A stretch of 64,000 nucleotides of DNA from Clostridiales bacterium (GTDB lineage: Bacteria > Bacillota > Clostridia > Christensenellales > UBA1242), in assembly GCA_003524095.1 (NCBI GenBank), contig DOEE01000003.1, positions 186,001-250,000 on the forward strand. Reading direction: 5' to 3'. The position numbers and the translations under genes are program-made. The notes beneath the pieces are model-generated. The model was not told the origin of the DNA. It worked only from the letters and a program-made list of their open reading frames with translations, and ran no database searches. The first letter of the stretch is position 1. Each line of letters begins with the position of its first letter. Shown here in pieces: positions 34,310 through 44,283 of this stretch.

Positions 34310-35329
34310 ATGATAAAAATAGTTGTTGATGCTTTTGGTGGGGATAATGCCCCAGTTGAGATTGTTAAGGGTGCAGTTGGTGCTTGCAATAAGTTAAACG
34401 ATGTTCATGTGGTTTTGTCGGGTGACGAAGACAAAATTAACGAAATTTTGAAACAAGAAAAATATAATGAAAATCAAATATCCATTCTTGATGCAAAAGA
34501 TGTTATTTCTAATAACGAAAGTCCCACCGAAGCCATTAGATTCAAAAAAGAAAGTTCACTAGTTAAGTCTTTGGATTTGTGCAAAAATGATAATGAAGTT
34601 GTAGGCATTATTAGTGCTGGTTCAACGGGTGCTGTTCTTACTGGCGGATTTATGAAAATCGGCAGAATTAAGGGGATTTATAGACCTGCATTGTGTCCTA
34701 TTTTGCCTACGGTTAATGGGGATATTGTTAGTATTTGTGACTGTGGGGCAAATATGGATTGCGAACCAAAATATTTGGAACAATTCGCGGTTATGGGCAG
34801 TGCATATCTTACTATTTTTGGAAAGAAAAAACCAAGAGTTGCGCTACTTAATGTAGGCACAGAAGACCATAAGGGCGATACCAAAACCAAAGAAACATTT
34901 GCTTTGCTTAAGGAAAACAAACATGTAAATTTTGTTGGAAACATGGAGGCAAGAGACTTGCTTTCTGGTGACTACGATTTGGTAGTTACTGATGGCTTTG
35001 CGGGAAATGTTTTGTTAAAGAGTACCGAAGGTGCTATAAAAAGTCTACTCAAAGTTATGAAAGCCGAAATCAAGTCCAGTTTTATGTCAAAAATTGGCGC
35101 TGTGTTTATGGGGAAAACGTTTAAGCATATCAAGAAAAAATTTGATTATTCGGTGTATGGCGGTGCAGTGCTTCTTGGTTGCAAAAAACTTGTTGTCAAA
35201 GCACATGGAAGTAGCAAGTCTTCAAGCATAAGTGCGTGTATTGAACAGGTTTATAATATGTCAAAAGGCAAACTTATAGACAAAATCACAAAGAACCTAG
35301 AAATTTTGGGGATTTCTGAAAATGAATAG
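34310..35329 (+). CDS. plsX: acyl-ACP:phosphate acyltransferase PlsX
   Basis: Makes acyl-phosphate for phospholipid synthesis with PlsY. 339 aa. Start IKIVVDAFGGDNAPVEIVKGAVGA, central SAGSTGAVLTGG and LPTVNGDIVSICDCGANMDCEPKYLEQFA, later NVGTEDHKGDTKTKETF and VVTDGFAGNVLLKSTEGA are family signatures. GGAG precedes the ATG. It overlaps rnc by 8 nt. The acpP gene often found between plsX and rnc is missing here. Confidence 0.95.
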   Translation: MIKIVVDAFGGDNAPVEIVKGAVGACNKLNDVHVVLSGDEDKINEILKQEKYNENQISILDAKDVISNNESPTEAIRFKKESSLVKSLDLCKNDNEVVGIISAGSTGAVLTGGFMKIGRIKGIYRPALCPILPTVNGDIVSICDCGANMDCEPKYLEQFAVMGSAYLTIFGKKKPRVALLNVGTEDHKGDTKTKETFALLKENKHVNFVGNMEARDLLSGDYDLVVTDGFAGNVLLKSTEGAIKSLLKVMKAEIKSSFMSKIGAVFMGKTFKHIKKKFDYSVYGGAVLLGCKKLVVKAHGSSKSSSISACIEQVYNMSKGKLIDKITKNLEILGISENE

Positions 35330-35978
35330 TTTGAATAACGAAATAAATTATAGTTTCAAAAATCCAAACCTACTCAAATCTGCTTTAACTCACAGTAGTT
35401 ATTCAAATGAGTTTGGCGGGGAGAGTTACGAAAGGCTTGAGTTTTTGGGTGATGCGGTTTTGGAACTGGTTGTATCCGATTATATCTACAAATTTAACGA
35501 ATTAGATAGTGGAATATTGTCTAAATTAAGAGCAGGACTTGTATCTACATCTTATCTAAAGGGAATTTCCGAAAGTTTGAAATTAGATAAACTTGTCTTA
35601 AAGTCCAAATCTTTGAGTATGCTTAGTGACAAAACAAAAGCGGATTTGTTTGAAAGTCTAATAGGTGCAATTTATCTTGATGGCGGACTTGAAAATGCAC
35701 AAAAAATTATACAAAAATTCGTTATAGTAAATGATTTAAACATTCAAAATGTTCTCAAAAATTGCATTGATTACAAGACAAAACTTCAAGAATATTTGCA
35801 AAAAATTGGAAAACATTTTGAATACAGAGTTGTATCCGAAAGCGGACTTGACCACGAAAAAATCTTTGAAGTAGAACTTTGTGTTGATAGTATTGTTGTC
35901 TCCAATGCTAAAGGCAAGAGTATTCATATCGCGCAAGAAAATTGTGCAGAAATTTATTTAAAACGCATTGAAAAATAA
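35322..35978 (+). CDS. rnc: ribonuclease III
   Basis: Double-strand-specific endoribonuclease processing rRNA and other RNAs. 218 aa. The signature YERLEFLGDAVLELVVSDY and the second catalytic block KADLFESLIGAIYLDGG (Asp and Glu metal ligands) are intact. A C-terminal dsRBD (from about 150: DYKTKLQEYLQKIGKHFEYRVVSESGLDH) is complete. Start ATG lies within the end of plsX; it is translationally coupled. Confidence 0.96.
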   Translation: MNSLNNEINYSFKNPNLLKSALTHSSYSNEFGGESYERLEFLGDAVLELVVSDYIYKFNELDSGILSKLRAGLVSTSYLKGISESLKLDKLVLKSKSLSMLSDKTKADLFESLIGAIYLDGGLENAQKIIQKFVIVNDLNIQNVLKNCIDYKTKLQEYLQKIGKHFEYRVVSESGLDHEKIFEVELCVDSIVVSNAKGKSIHIAQENCAEIYLKRIEK

Positions 35979-35996
35979 ACAGAACGATTATATTAG

Positions 35997-36027
35997 ACGT
36001 GAGTTAATGAATACTCACGTTTTTTGT
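35997..36027 (+). terminator. terminator after rnc
   Basis: ACGTGAGT pairs with ACTCACGT, 8-nt loop, followed by T6. Confidence 0.85.
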
Positions 36028-36130
36028 TGACCATGCGTATAAAATTTGAGATTTTACTAAATTATTAAGCAAAAAAGTCCAATTTTGAATATAATTTTGC
36101 AAACAAAAAACACAAAGTTGCGTGTATTAT

Positions 36131-36159
36131 TTGTGTTTCATTTATTTATTTGATATAAT
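36131..36159 (+). promoter_or_regulatory. promoter of smc-ftsY
   Basis: TTGTGT, 17-nt spacer, TATAAT, about 65 nt upstream of the smc ATG. Confidence 0.55.
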
Positions 36160-36226
36160 ATCTTATATGTAAAAATATGCTTTTATTTTGACAAAACACT
36201 ATATGCTTAATTTGGGAGTTAAACAA

Positions 36227-39200
36227 ATGAACTTAAAGAGAATTGAAATGGTGGGATTTAAATCTTTTGCAGATTATCAAAAGATTGACTTTGAAGATGG
36301 AATTACTGCCATTGTAGGTCCTAACGGATGCGGAAAAAGTAATGTTGCAGATGCTATTCGTTGGGTTTTGGGTGAACAAAGTAGCAAGACTTTGCGTGGA
36401 AGCACGATGCAAGATGTAATTTTCAAGGGGACTGAGAAGCGAAAAGGTCTTAGTTTTTGTGAAGTTACACTTGTTTTTGACAACACCAACAAAATTTTCA
36501 ATTCAGACTATAATGAAATTTTAATTACACGTAAACTTTATCGTAGTGGCGAAAGTGAGTATTTGATTAACAAATCTCCATCAAGACTCAAAGATATAGT
36601 TAACTTGCTTCACGATAGTGGAATTGGCAAAAATGGTTATTCAATAATTGGACAAGGAATGGTTGGAAAAATTGTAAGTTCCAAACCAGAAGATAGACGT
36701 GTAATTTTTGAAGAAGCAGCGGGAATTGCCAAGTTTAAATCCAAAAAAGTCGAAGCCGAAAGAAAACTTCTTAATACTCAAGATAATTTAAATAGAATTA
36801 ACGATTTAATAACAGAAATTGATAGACAACTAAAGCCCCTTAAAGAACAAGCCGAAACAGCCAAAGTTTATCACGAACTCAAAGATAAACTCAAAGTTCT
36901 TGAAGTCAATCAGTATATATATCAATACGATACCGCTAGTGATACAAAAAATGCAATTTTAGAAAAAATCAACGGCATACTCGAAGAACTCGAATTTAAG
37001 ACAAATGAAAAAGACAAAGCCGACAAAATGTATAACGAAGCGTTTGAGAAAGTTGGTACTATTGATTCGGATATTAGTACTCTCAAAGATAAAATTTTGG
37101 AACTTAATATCGCTATTACAAAACAAAGTGGGGAAATTAATCTTCAAAAGGAAAAATATAATCATCTCAAAGCCGAAGATGATAGATTATCTGGCGAAAT
37201 AGATAGACTCAAAGCGAGTCGTGACTTAAATCAAAATGCTCTTATTGACGTGGAGAACTCTCTCAAAGACAAACAAGTGATTTTGTTTAATAAAAAAGCA
37301 GAGTGTAGCGAACTAAATTCCAAGTATGATATGGTCGCAAGTGAACTTAAAAGTGGTGAAGACGAAGCACAGGCGATTCAAAAAAAGATTATAGATAATC
37401 TTGAAATGCTAGGCGACGTCAAAGCCCAAATTTCGGCACTTGATGCTGAGAAAAAGAGTTATGAAAAATCTCTTAGCGAACTTGAAGATATGCAAAGAGA
37501 CATAAACGAAAAATACTCTTTGTCAAAGGCTAAACAAGCAGAGAGTTCAAACTTACTATTGTCTCAAAAACAAAAAAGAAATCAACTAGATGCTACCCTT
37601 TCTGAAAAAGTTAATTATCAAAATAACTTACAGGTTGACTTCAAACGTGAAGAAAACCTTATTCAAGAGCTTTCTAGCAATATAATTACACTAGAACATC
37701 GAAAAAAGCTTTTGGAAGAATACGAAAGAGAATATGAAGGATTTAATGGAACTGTCAAAAGACTTCTTACTGATGCTGAAAAGAATAGCGAAATTAAGTC
37801 AAAAATATTGGGTGTTGTAGCAAGTCTTATCAAAGTTCCACAAACCTATCAAACCGCTGTTGAAACCGCACTTGGAAGTGCAATTCAAAACGTTGTAACA
37901 TCAAGTGATGAGCATGCTAAATACTTGATTAATTATCTAAAACAAAGAGACTATGGTCGTGCAACATTCTTGCCAATAAATACAGTTAAACCTAGATATT
38001 TTGACAAGTCTAATAGATATTTGCTAGATATGGAAGGTTGTCTGGGACTGGCATCTGAACTTATTGAGTATGACAAAAAATTAGATAATATTATTAGTTC
38101 CTTACTTGGTACAACAATAATTGCAAATAATATGACAAACGCATTGAATCTTGCCAAAAAGAGCAACTTTGCGTATAGAATTGCAACTTTGGATGGGGAT
38201 ATTATATCTCCACAAGGAAGTTTGACTGGCGGTAGCAAAAAAGCCCAAGTAACTAATCTTTTGGGAAGACAAACCGAGATTGAAAATTGTGGAAAATTAA
38301 TTGAAAAATTAACCAAAGACAAGTCAGAAAAATTAAGTCATTATAATGAAATATCTAGCAAACTTAGCAAACTTAATGACGAAATCAAAGAGTTGTCGTC
38401 AAGTATTCATTCACTTGATATCGAGATTGCCAGCGAAACTGAGAGAAATGATAAGTTTGGCACAATCTGTAGAGATTATGAAGATGAACGAAACAAAATT
38501 AATTCCAATATCGGCAAAAACAAACAAATTTTGGAAAGTATCATTAATCAATTAAACAAGATTTCAGATGTTAAAGTTGATATTGAAAGTAGCGATAGTT
38601 TGGATACGAGTGTTAACCAGTTTAGTGACCTAAAAAATCAAAAGGACGATTATTCAAACAAAATAACATTACTCAAAATTGAAATAGCAACACTTGAATC
38701 AGAAAATTTAAGTCTTGAACAAGAACGTGTAAGACTTACTGATATTTTGAAGTCACTCAATGAACAAATTGAAATCATGGATGCTTCGTGCAATAGAAAC
38801 AGACAACTTTTGTCGGTTGCTTCAAATATTGTATTTGAAAATGAAACTAGTTTGGAAAACAATGAGACATATGCTTTGCTTAAGGCTACCCAAGAAAAAC
38901 TAGAAACTAAGGAAAAAGAAAAATCCAGTGTAAACGAAGATATTCGTAGGCTTGATGACAATAGAACAAGTTTGCTAAATGAAGTCAATATATTGCAAGA
39001 CAAAAAATACAAACAAGACATTGCACTAAGTCGGGTTGATACAGATATTGAAACAATGCAAGAGAGAGTTTGGGAAGAATATGGTCTAACTTATCAGACA
39101 GCACTCGACCTAAAAGACATAAATTTTGATTCAAAAATGGGTGCAAGCGAAATAAACAAACTCAAAAAAGAAATTGTTGCTTTGGGACATATTAATGAAA

Positions 39201-39802
39201 GGGCAATTGAAGATTGTAAGAACTTGGAAGAAAGATTTGGCAAAATGTACAATCAATCTCAAGATTTAATCAAAGCCGAGTCGGATTTGAAACGAATTAT
39301 CAAAGATTTGTCAAATGAGATGATAGTTAGATTCCAAACCGAGTTTGACAAAATTAATACAAACTTTGGAATTGTGTTCAAGGAATTGTTTGGTGGCGGA
39401 AGTGCACATCTTGAAATCTTGGATAGCGAAGATGCTTTGGAAGCAGGTATTGAAATTAAGGCAGAACCACCGGAGAAAAAACTAAGTAACATATCTTTGC
39501 TTAGTGGTGGTGAACAAGCACTTGTGGCTATTGCAATATTATTTGCAATCCTTAGACTTAGACCAATGCCATTCTGTTTGCTTGACGAAATAGAAGCACC
39601 TTTGGACGAGGCGAATGTAACTAGACTTGCAAAGTATCTTAAACGTTACTCGCATGAAACACAATTTATTGTAATCACTCACAAAAAGCCAACTATGGAA
39701 CATGCTGACACATTATATGGTGTTACTATGGAAGAAAAGGGTGTAAGCAAACTAGTTTCGGTTAAACTTAATGATGCTATCAAACATACCGAACAAAAAT
39801 AA
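36227..39802 (+). CDS. smc: chromosome segregation ATPase SMC
   Basis: 1191 aa condensin core subunit. N-terminal Walker A GPNGCGKSNVADAIRWVLGEQSS, two long coiled coils around a hinge (about residues 500-680, with YLINYLKQRDYGRATFLP and the Gly-rich GGSKK), signature LSGGEQALVAIAILFA and Walker B FCLLDEIEAPLDEANV. The ATG at 36227 is used because GGGAG lies 8 nt before it; an upstream TTG adds 13 non-conserved residues. It heads the smc-ftsY unit. ScpA and ScpB are not in the window. Confidence 0.97.
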   Translation: MNLKRIEMVGFKSFADYQKIDFEDGITAIVGPNGCGKSNVADAIRWVLGEQSSKTLRGSTMQDVIFKGTEKRKGLSFCEVTLVFDNTNKIFNSDYNEILITRKLYRSGESEYLINKSPSRLKDIVNLLHDSGIGKNGYSIIGQGMVGKIVSSKPEDRRVIFEEAAGIAKFKSKKVEAERKLLNTQDNLNRINDLITEIDRQLKPLKEQAETAKVYHELKDKLKVLEVNQYIYQYDTASDTKNAILEKINGILEELEFKTNEKDKADKMYNEAFEKVGTIDSDISTLKDKILELNIAITKQSGEINLQKEKYNHLKAEDDRLSGEIDRLKASRDLNQNALIDVENSLKDKQVILFNKKAECSELNSKYDMVASELKSGEDEAQAIQKKIIDNLEMLGDVKAQISALDAEKKSYEKSLSELEDMQRDINEKYSLSKAKQAESSNLLLSQKQKRNQLDATLSEKVNYQNNLQVDFKREENLIQELSSNIITLEHRKKLLEEYEREYEGFNGTVKRLLTDAEKNSEIKSKILGVVASLIKVPQTYQTAVETALGSAIQNVVTSSDEHAKYLINYLKQRDYGRATFLPINTVKPRYFDKSNRYLLDMEGCLGLASELIEYDKKLDNIISSLLGTTIIANNMTNALNLAKKSNFAYRIATLDGDIISPQGSLTGGSKKAQVTNLLGRQTEIENCGKLIEKLTKDKSEKLSHYNEISSKLSKLNDEIKELSSSIHSLDIEIASETERNDKFGTICRDYEDERNKINSNIGKNKQILESIINQLNKISDVKVDIESSDSLDTSVNQFSDLKNQKDDYSNKITLLKIEIATLESENLSLEQERVRLTDILKSLNEQIEIMDASCNRNRQLLSVASNIVFENETSLENNETYALLKATQEKLETKEKEKSSVNEDIRRLDDNRTSLLNEVNILQDKKYKQDIALSRVDTDIETMQERVWEEYGLTYQTALDLKDINFDSKMGASEINKLKKEIVALGHINERAIEDCKNLEERFGKMYNQSQDLIKAESDLKRIIKDLSNEMIVRFQTEFDKINTNFGIVFKELFGGGSAHLEILDSEDALEAGIEIKAEPPEKKLSNISLLSGGEQALVAIAILFAILRLRPMPFCLLDEIEAPLDEANVTRLAKYLKRYSHETQFIVITHKKPTMEHADTLYGVTMEEKGVSKLVSVKLNDAIKHTEQK

Positions 39803-39818
39803 TTAAATGGAGACAATC

Positions 39819-40706
39819 ATGGGGATATTTTCTAAATTTTTTGGAGCGCTTAAAAAGACAAAAGATGCAATATCAAAAAAACTCTCACAAATTTTTGTGG
39901 GCGAACTTGATGACGACTTTTTTGAAGAACTAGAATTTGTGCTAGTTTCATCGGATATTTCTTATGAGGCATCAAGCGAAATAGTTGAAAGCGTGAGAAC
40001 TATAGCAAAAAAACAAAAAATCAAAACCGAAGAAGAATTTAAAAAAGTACTAAGACAGGCAATGGTTGAAATTTTGAATTTGGAAACTCGTCCCGAAGAA
40101 TATCCTGTTTTGTATACTGTGGTTGGGGTCAATGGTGTAGGAAAAACTACCGCTATTGGAAAACTTGCTAATTATTACAAGAAAAACAAAAAGAATTGTT
40201 TGCTTGTTGCCGGAGACACTTTTAGAGCGGCAGCGAGCGAACAACTAAATGAATGGAGCAAGCGTGCAGGGGTTAGAATTGTTAAGTATAACGAAGGGGT
40301 AGACCCTGGTGCAGTTGTATTTGATGGAATTGCAAGTGCAAAGGCAAAAAAAGATGATGTTGTGCTTGTAGATACTGCGGGAAGATTGCATAACAAAGTA
40401 GGACTTATGGAAGAACTACGAAAAATTGCCAAAATTGTAGCAAAAGAATGGGACGGAGTGAGTGAAAACTTGCTTGTAATTGATGCAACAACCGGTCAAA
40501 ATGCTTTGACCCAAGTAGAAATGTTTAATGAAATTTTGCCAATAAGTGGAATCATTCTTACTAAACTTGATGGTTCATCTAAGGGCGGGGTTGTATTTGC
40601 AATCGCCAAAAAATATGGAATACCTATTAAGTTTGTTGGTGTGGGAGAAGGACTTGACGATATTGAGCCTTTTGACGCAGAAGACTTTGTGAATAGTATA
40701 ATTTAA
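39819..40706 (+). CDS. ftsY: signal recognition particle receptor FtsY
   Basis: 295 aa SRP receptor GTPase, NG domain with a short basic N-terminus (MGIFSKFFGALKKTKDAISKK, a membrane-targeting amphipathic helix) and no long acidic A domain. G1 GVNGVGKTTAIGKLA, the insertion-box DTFRAAASEQL, DTAGRLHNK and TKLDGSSKGG. The second ATG (39819) is preferred, 6 nt after GGAG. It follows smc closely, the common smc-ftsY pairing. Confidence 0.95.
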   Translation: MGIFSKFFGALKKTKDAISKKLSQIFVGELDDDFFEELEFVLVSSDISYEASSEIVESVRTIAKKQKIKTEEEFKKVLRQAMVEILNLETRPEEYPVLYTVVGVNGVGKTTAIGKLANYYKKNKKNCLLVAGDTFRAAASEQLNEWSKRAGVRIVKYNEGVDPGAVVFDGIASAKAKKDDVVLVDTAGRLHNKVGLMEELRKIAKIVAKEWDGVSENLLVIDATTGQNALTQVEMFNEILPISGIILTKLDGSSKGGVVFAIAKKYGIPIKFVGVGEGLDDIEPFDAEDFVNSII

Positions 40707-40725
40707 AACATTTAAAAAAACTATT

Positions 40726-40754
40726 GACATTTTTATAAGATTATATTAAAATAT
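40726..40754 (+). promoter_or_regulatory. promoter of ylxM-ffh
   Basis: TTGACA, 17-nt spacer, TAAAAT, directly after ftsY and about 40 nt before ylxM. Confidence 0.75.
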
Positions 40755-40793
40755 ATCTGTAAAGTAATTTTGCTTTACATCAAAGGATTTGTT

Positions 40794-41117
40794 ATGAACA
40801 TTCAAGATAGCCTTAGGGTTTGTGAACTGATTGACAATTATGGTGCATTACTTACGGACAAACAACTAAATGTCTGCAAAAATTACTTTTTTGATAATCT
40901 GTCTTTGGGAGAGATTGGAAAGGAATATAATATAACAAGACAGGCAGTTAACGATTGTTTGGAAAAATCCCGTAATTTGCTAGAAAAATATGAGAGTGTA
41001 GTTGGAAAGATTGAACTTAAAAACAAACTCAAACAAAATCTCAGTGAATTGGGACAGAAGTATCAAATGGATAATCTTACAAAAGATATTAACAAAATTA
41101 TAGGAAATATTGATTAA
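40794..41117 (+). CDS. ylxM: SRP-associated helix-turn-helix protein YlxM
   Basis: 107 aa UPF0122 protein. Sigma70 region 4-like HTH: LLTDKQLNVCKNYFFDNLSLGEIGKEYNITRQAVNDCLEKSRNLL. It is nearly always encoded before ffh and is thought to act on the SRP GTPase cycle. The ATG at 40794 is used because AAAGGA lies 6-7 nt upstream. It ends 12 nt before ffh. Confidence 0.92.
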   Translation: MNIQDSLRVCELIDNYGALLTDKQLNVCKNYFFDNLSLGEIGKEYNITRQAVNDCLEKSRNLLEKYESVVGKIELKNKLKQNLSELGQKYQMDNLTKDINKIIGNID

Positions 41118-41129
41118 AAGGAAGTAATT

Positions 41130-42452
41130 ATGGCTTTATTTGGAAGTCTAGGCGAAAAACTTAATCATGTATTTAGTAAGATTACCAAAAAAGGTACACT
41201 TACTGAACTCGAAATCAAAAATGCACTTAGAGAGATTAAACTCGTTTTGCTCGAAGCCGATGTTAACTATATGGTTGTCAAAGACTTTATTTCCAAAGTT
41301 AGCGAAAAAGCAACGGGCGAAAGAGTTCTTAAATCACTTACTCCCGGTCAACAAATTATCAAAATCGTTAATGAAGAATTGACCGCACTTATGGGTAGTA
41401 CAAACTCCAAACTTCAAGTAAGTAGCAAACCACCAACAGTTATTATGATGTGTGGACTTCAAGGTGCTGGAAAGACCACTATGTGTGGAAAACTCGCCAA
41501 AATGCTTAAAAAACAAGGCAAAAAACCTTTGCTTGTTGCATGTGATATTTATAGGCCGGCAGCGATTAGCCAACTTAAGACTGTAGGTAAGAGTGTTGAT
41601 GCCGAAGTTTATGACGAAGGAACAAACAAACCCGAAAAAACAGCGGTAAATGCGATTAAGTATGCTGACAAAAAAGGTTATGACACTGTTATCATTGATA
41701 CAGCAGGCAGACTTCAAATTAACGAAGAGTTAATGGACGAATTATTGCGTATCAAAAAGGCAGTAAATCCAATAGAGATTTTGCTTACGGTTGATAGCAT
41801 GATAGGTCAAGAAAGCGTTAATGTTGCGACATCTTTTAATGACAAACTAGACATCACTGGTGTAATTCTTACAAAACTTGATGGTGACACTAGGGGTGGA
41901 GCAGCTTTGTCTATTAGAGCGGTTACCCAAAAACCAATTAAATTCTGTGGCGTTGGTGAAAAAATGGACGATATAGAGCCATTTTATCCCGATAGAATGG
42001 CTAGTAGAATTTTGGATATGGGAGATGTACTTTCGCTTATTGAAAAAGCACAAGAAAATATAACCGAAGAAGAAGCAAAAAAACTCGAAAAGAAATTTAG
42101 AGAAAATAGTTTTACACTAGACGATTATCTAGTTCAGTTTGAACAAATTAACAAAATGGGAAATATTGCGGATATACTTGCAATGATTCCGGGTGCTAAC
42201 AAACTCAAACTAAATGCAAATTCCATTGACGAAAAACAAATTGCAAAAAATAAATCTATTATTCTTAGCATGACCAAAAAAGAAAGGCTTGACCCAGATA
42301 TAATCAAAGGCAGTCAAAAACGTCGAATTGCTTCGGGTAGTGGGACAACTATCCAAGACGTTAATATCTTGCTTAAACAATTTTATCAGTCAAAAGACAT
42401 GATGAAAATGCTAAATGGCAAGAAAAAAGGTGGCTTTAAGTTACCATTTTAG
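41130..42452 (+). CDS. ffh: signal recognition particle protein Ffh
   Basis: 440 aa SRP54 GTPase. N domain helices, G1 CGLQGAGKTTMCGKLA, DIYRPAAISQL insertion box, DTAGRLQINEELM, TKLDGDTRGGAALS, and the methionine-containing M domain (from about 300; DYLVQFEQINKMGNIADILAMIPG and RRIASGSGTTIQDVN) that binds signal peptides and 4.5S RNA. The 4.5S RNA gene is not in the window. Confidence 0.97.
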   Translation: MALFGSLGEKLNHVFSKITKKGTLTELEIKNALREIKLVLLEADVNYMVVKDFISKVSEKATGERVLKSLTPGQQIIKIVNEELTALMGSTNSKLQVSSKPPTVIMMCGLQGAGKTTMCGKLAKMLKKQGKKPLLVACDIYRPAAISQLKTVGKSVDAEVYDEGTNKPEKTAVNAIKYADKKGYDTVIIDTAGRLQINEELMDELLRIKKAVNPIEILLTVDSMIGQESVNVATSFNDKLDITGVILTKLDGDTRGGAALSIRAVTQKPIKFCGVGEKMDDIEPFYPDRMASRILDMGDVLSLIEKAQENITEEEAKKLEKKFRENSFTLDDYLVQFEQINKMGNIADILAMIPGANKLKLNANSIDEKQIAKNKSIILSMTKKERLDPDIIKGSQKRRIASGSGTTIQDVNILLKQFYQSKDMMKMLNGKKKGGFKLPF

Positions 42453-42534
42453 TAGTTTTTAAAATTTTTTTGATACCAAAGACAAAATTTTTTGACATCA
42501 ACAAAAATTAATATATATAAAGGAGAAAAATATT

Positions 42535-42831
42535 ATGGCAGTTAAAATTAGACTAACTCGTATGGGAGACAAAAAATCTCCATTCTATAGAATCGTAGTT
42601 ACTGATTCAAGAAAGGCAAGAGACGGTGCTTACATCGAAAAATTAGGCACATTTAATCCTCTTGTTGCCCCAGCTGAAATCAAACTAGACAAAGAACGTA
42701 CTCAAGTTTGGCTAAATAATGGTGCTCAACCAACTGAAACTGCAAGAACTATTCTTGTTTCGGAAGGCTTACTAAAACCTATGGCAAAAAGAGCGCCAAA
42801 GACAGACAAAAAGAAAAAAGAAAGCAAATAA
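42535..42831 (+). CDS. rpsP: 30S ribosomal protein S16
   Basis: 98 aa. Start VKIRLTRMGDKKSPFYRIVVTDSRKARDG is diagnostic. AAGGAG precedes the ATG. It begins the rpsP-khpA-rimM-trmD translation cluster downstream of ffh. Confidence 0.97.
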   Translation: MAVKIRLTRMGDKKSPFYRIVVTDSRKARDGAYIEKLGTFNPLVAPAEIKLDKERTQVWLNNGAQPTETARTILVSEGLLKPMAKRAPKTDKKKKESK

Positions 42832-42849
42832 TAAAAGGGGTATTTGACT

Positions 42850-43089
42850 ATGGAAGAATTAGTAAGATATCTTGTAAGCAATTTGGTTGATAATGTCAAT
42901 CAAATTGAAATTTCGACCAAAGACGAAGGCGATAAGGTTTGCGTAATTACTGTTACTGTTGCCAAAGATGATGTTGGCAAAGTTATAGGTAGAAATGGCA
43001 AAATCGCCGGAAGTATCCGTACTATCGTTAAGTCTGCAAGTGCCAAAACTGGCAAAAGATACATTGTAAAAATAGGAGAAAGAGATTAA
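42850..43089 (+). CDS. khpA: KH-domain RNA-binding protein KhpA (YlqC)
   Basis: 79 aa single KH domain with the GxxG loop in VIGRNGKIAGSIRTIV. KhpA works with KhpB (Jag) in RNA binding and cell-wall control in Gram-positives. The ATG at 42850 is used, 9 nt after AAAAGGGG. Its stop codon lies in a hairpin (AAGAGA/TCTCTT) followed by T-rich sequence that may modulate read-through to rimM. Confidence 0.9.
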   Translation: MEELVRYLVSNLVDNVNQIEISTKDEGDKVCVITVTVAKDDVGKVIGRNGKIAGSIRTIVKSASAKTGKRYIVKIGERD

Positions 43090-43107
43090 TTTCTCTTATT
43101 TTTGTAT

Positions 43108-43581
43108 ATGGAAAGATTGGATTTGGGCATTATAACTAAGCCACAAGCATTAAAAGGCGCTTTTAGAGTAAAGCCAAACATTTTAAACCTAAAAAAGTTT
43201 AAAAAACTAAATGAAATCTTCATAAATAATGTTTCATACAAAATAGAAACTGTTACACTAAGAGACACTTTCGTTATTTTGAAAGTCGTCGGAATTGATA
43301 CTTGTGAACAAGCCGAAATTTTGAGAAATTATCATGTTCTTGGGGATTTAGAAATTGAAAAAGACAACAATTTCGATTTAATCGGCTATGAGTGTATTGT
43401 GGATGACAAACACGGAAAGATATTGGATATAAACAATTTTGGCTCAAAGGATATAATGACTATTGAGTTTGAAAAAGAGTGTTTGGTTCCAGTAATTGAC
43501 GGATTAATTTCGAGAGTGGATAATCAAAACAAAGTAGTTATATTCAACAAACAAATATTTGAACAAGTGGCGGTATTATGA
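43108..43581 (+). CDS. rimM: ribosome maturation factor RimM
   Basis: 157 aa. N-terminal RimM domain (LGIITKPQALKGAFRVKPN) and a C-terminal PRC-barrel (YECIVDDKHGKILDINNFGSKDIMTIEF...CLVPVIDGLI). It assists 30S head assembly with S19. There is no close SD box before the ATG; the nearest GGAGAAAGAG is about 25 nt away within the khpA end, so initiation may depend on read-in translation. It overlaps trmD by ATGA. Confidence 0.9.
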   Translation: MERLDLGIITKPQALKGAFRVKPNILNLKKFKKLNEIFINNVSYKIETVTLRDTFVILKVVGIDTCEQAEILRNYHVLGDLEIEKDNNFDLIGYECIVDDKHGKILDINNFGSKDIMTIEFEKECLVPVIDGLISRVDNQNKVVIFNKQIFEQVAVL

Positions 43582-44255
43582 GAATAGATATTTTAACTCT
43601 ATTTCCCGAAATGTTTGAGCCTTTGAAATCAAGTATTTTGGGTAGGGCTCTTGACAATAATATATTTGAATTAAATCTAATTGATATTAGGTCTTTTTCG
43701 CTTGATAAACACAAAAAAGTTGACGATTATGTATTTGGCGGTGGTGACGGCATGCTAATGACACCACAACCCTTGTATGATGCTATTATGTCGGTCAAGG
43801 ACGAAAATAGTTATGTGGTATATATGTCGCCAAAAGGCACAGTGCTAACTCAAGACAAAGTTAAGTCTATGGCAAAGAGTATTAGTCATTTAATAATAGT
43901 TTGTGGGCATTACGAAGGCATAGACGAAAGAATAATTGAACTTTGCATTGATGAACAAATTTCGATTGGAGATTATGTTTTAACAGGGGGAGAACTTCCT
44001 GCTATGGTTCTTGCCGATGCAGTTCTTAGATATGTTCCAAATGTTTTGCACAGCGATACTAGTGTTGTTGATGAGAGTTTTAGCGAAAGACTACTTGAAT
44101 ATCCACAATACACTAGACCTAGAGAATTCAAAGGTCTGTCTGTTCCAGAAGTGCTAATAAATGGCAACCACAAAGAAATTGAAAAGTGGAAAATGGAACA
44201 AAAATTGAGTGAAACAAAAAAATATAGACCGGATTTGTTAGATGATAATAAGTAA
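43578..44255 (+). CDS. trmD: tRNA (guanine-37-N1)-methyltransferase TrmD
   Basis: 225 aa SPOUT methyltransferase acting on G37 of tRNAs with G36. MRIDILTLFPEMFEPLKSSI start, GGGDGMLMTPQPLYDAI, YMSPKG, HYEGIDERI, and the trefoil-knot segment ISIGDYVLTGGELPAMVL are all present. It is coupled to rimM by the ATGA overlap. In most Firmicutes rplS follows; here an ATP-grasp gene does. Confidence 0.97.
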   Translation: MRIDILTLFPEMFEPLKSSILGRALDNNIFELNLIDIRSFSLDKHKKVDDYVFGGGDGMLMTPQPLYDAIMSVKDENSYVVYMSPKGTVLTQDKVKSMAKSISHLIIVCGHYEGIDERIIELCIDEQISIGDYVLTGGELPAMVLADAVLRYVPNVLHSDTSVVDESFSERLLEYPQYTRPREFKGLSVPEVLINGNHKEIEKWKMEQKLSETKKYRPDLLDDNK

Positions 44256-44283
44256 TCGGTTTTGAAAGTGATGTGAAAAGACT

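Noticed and set aside
42491..42521. Separate promoter TTGACA-TATAAA directly before rpsP
   Set aside because: The transcript would start downstream of the rpsP ribosome binding site.
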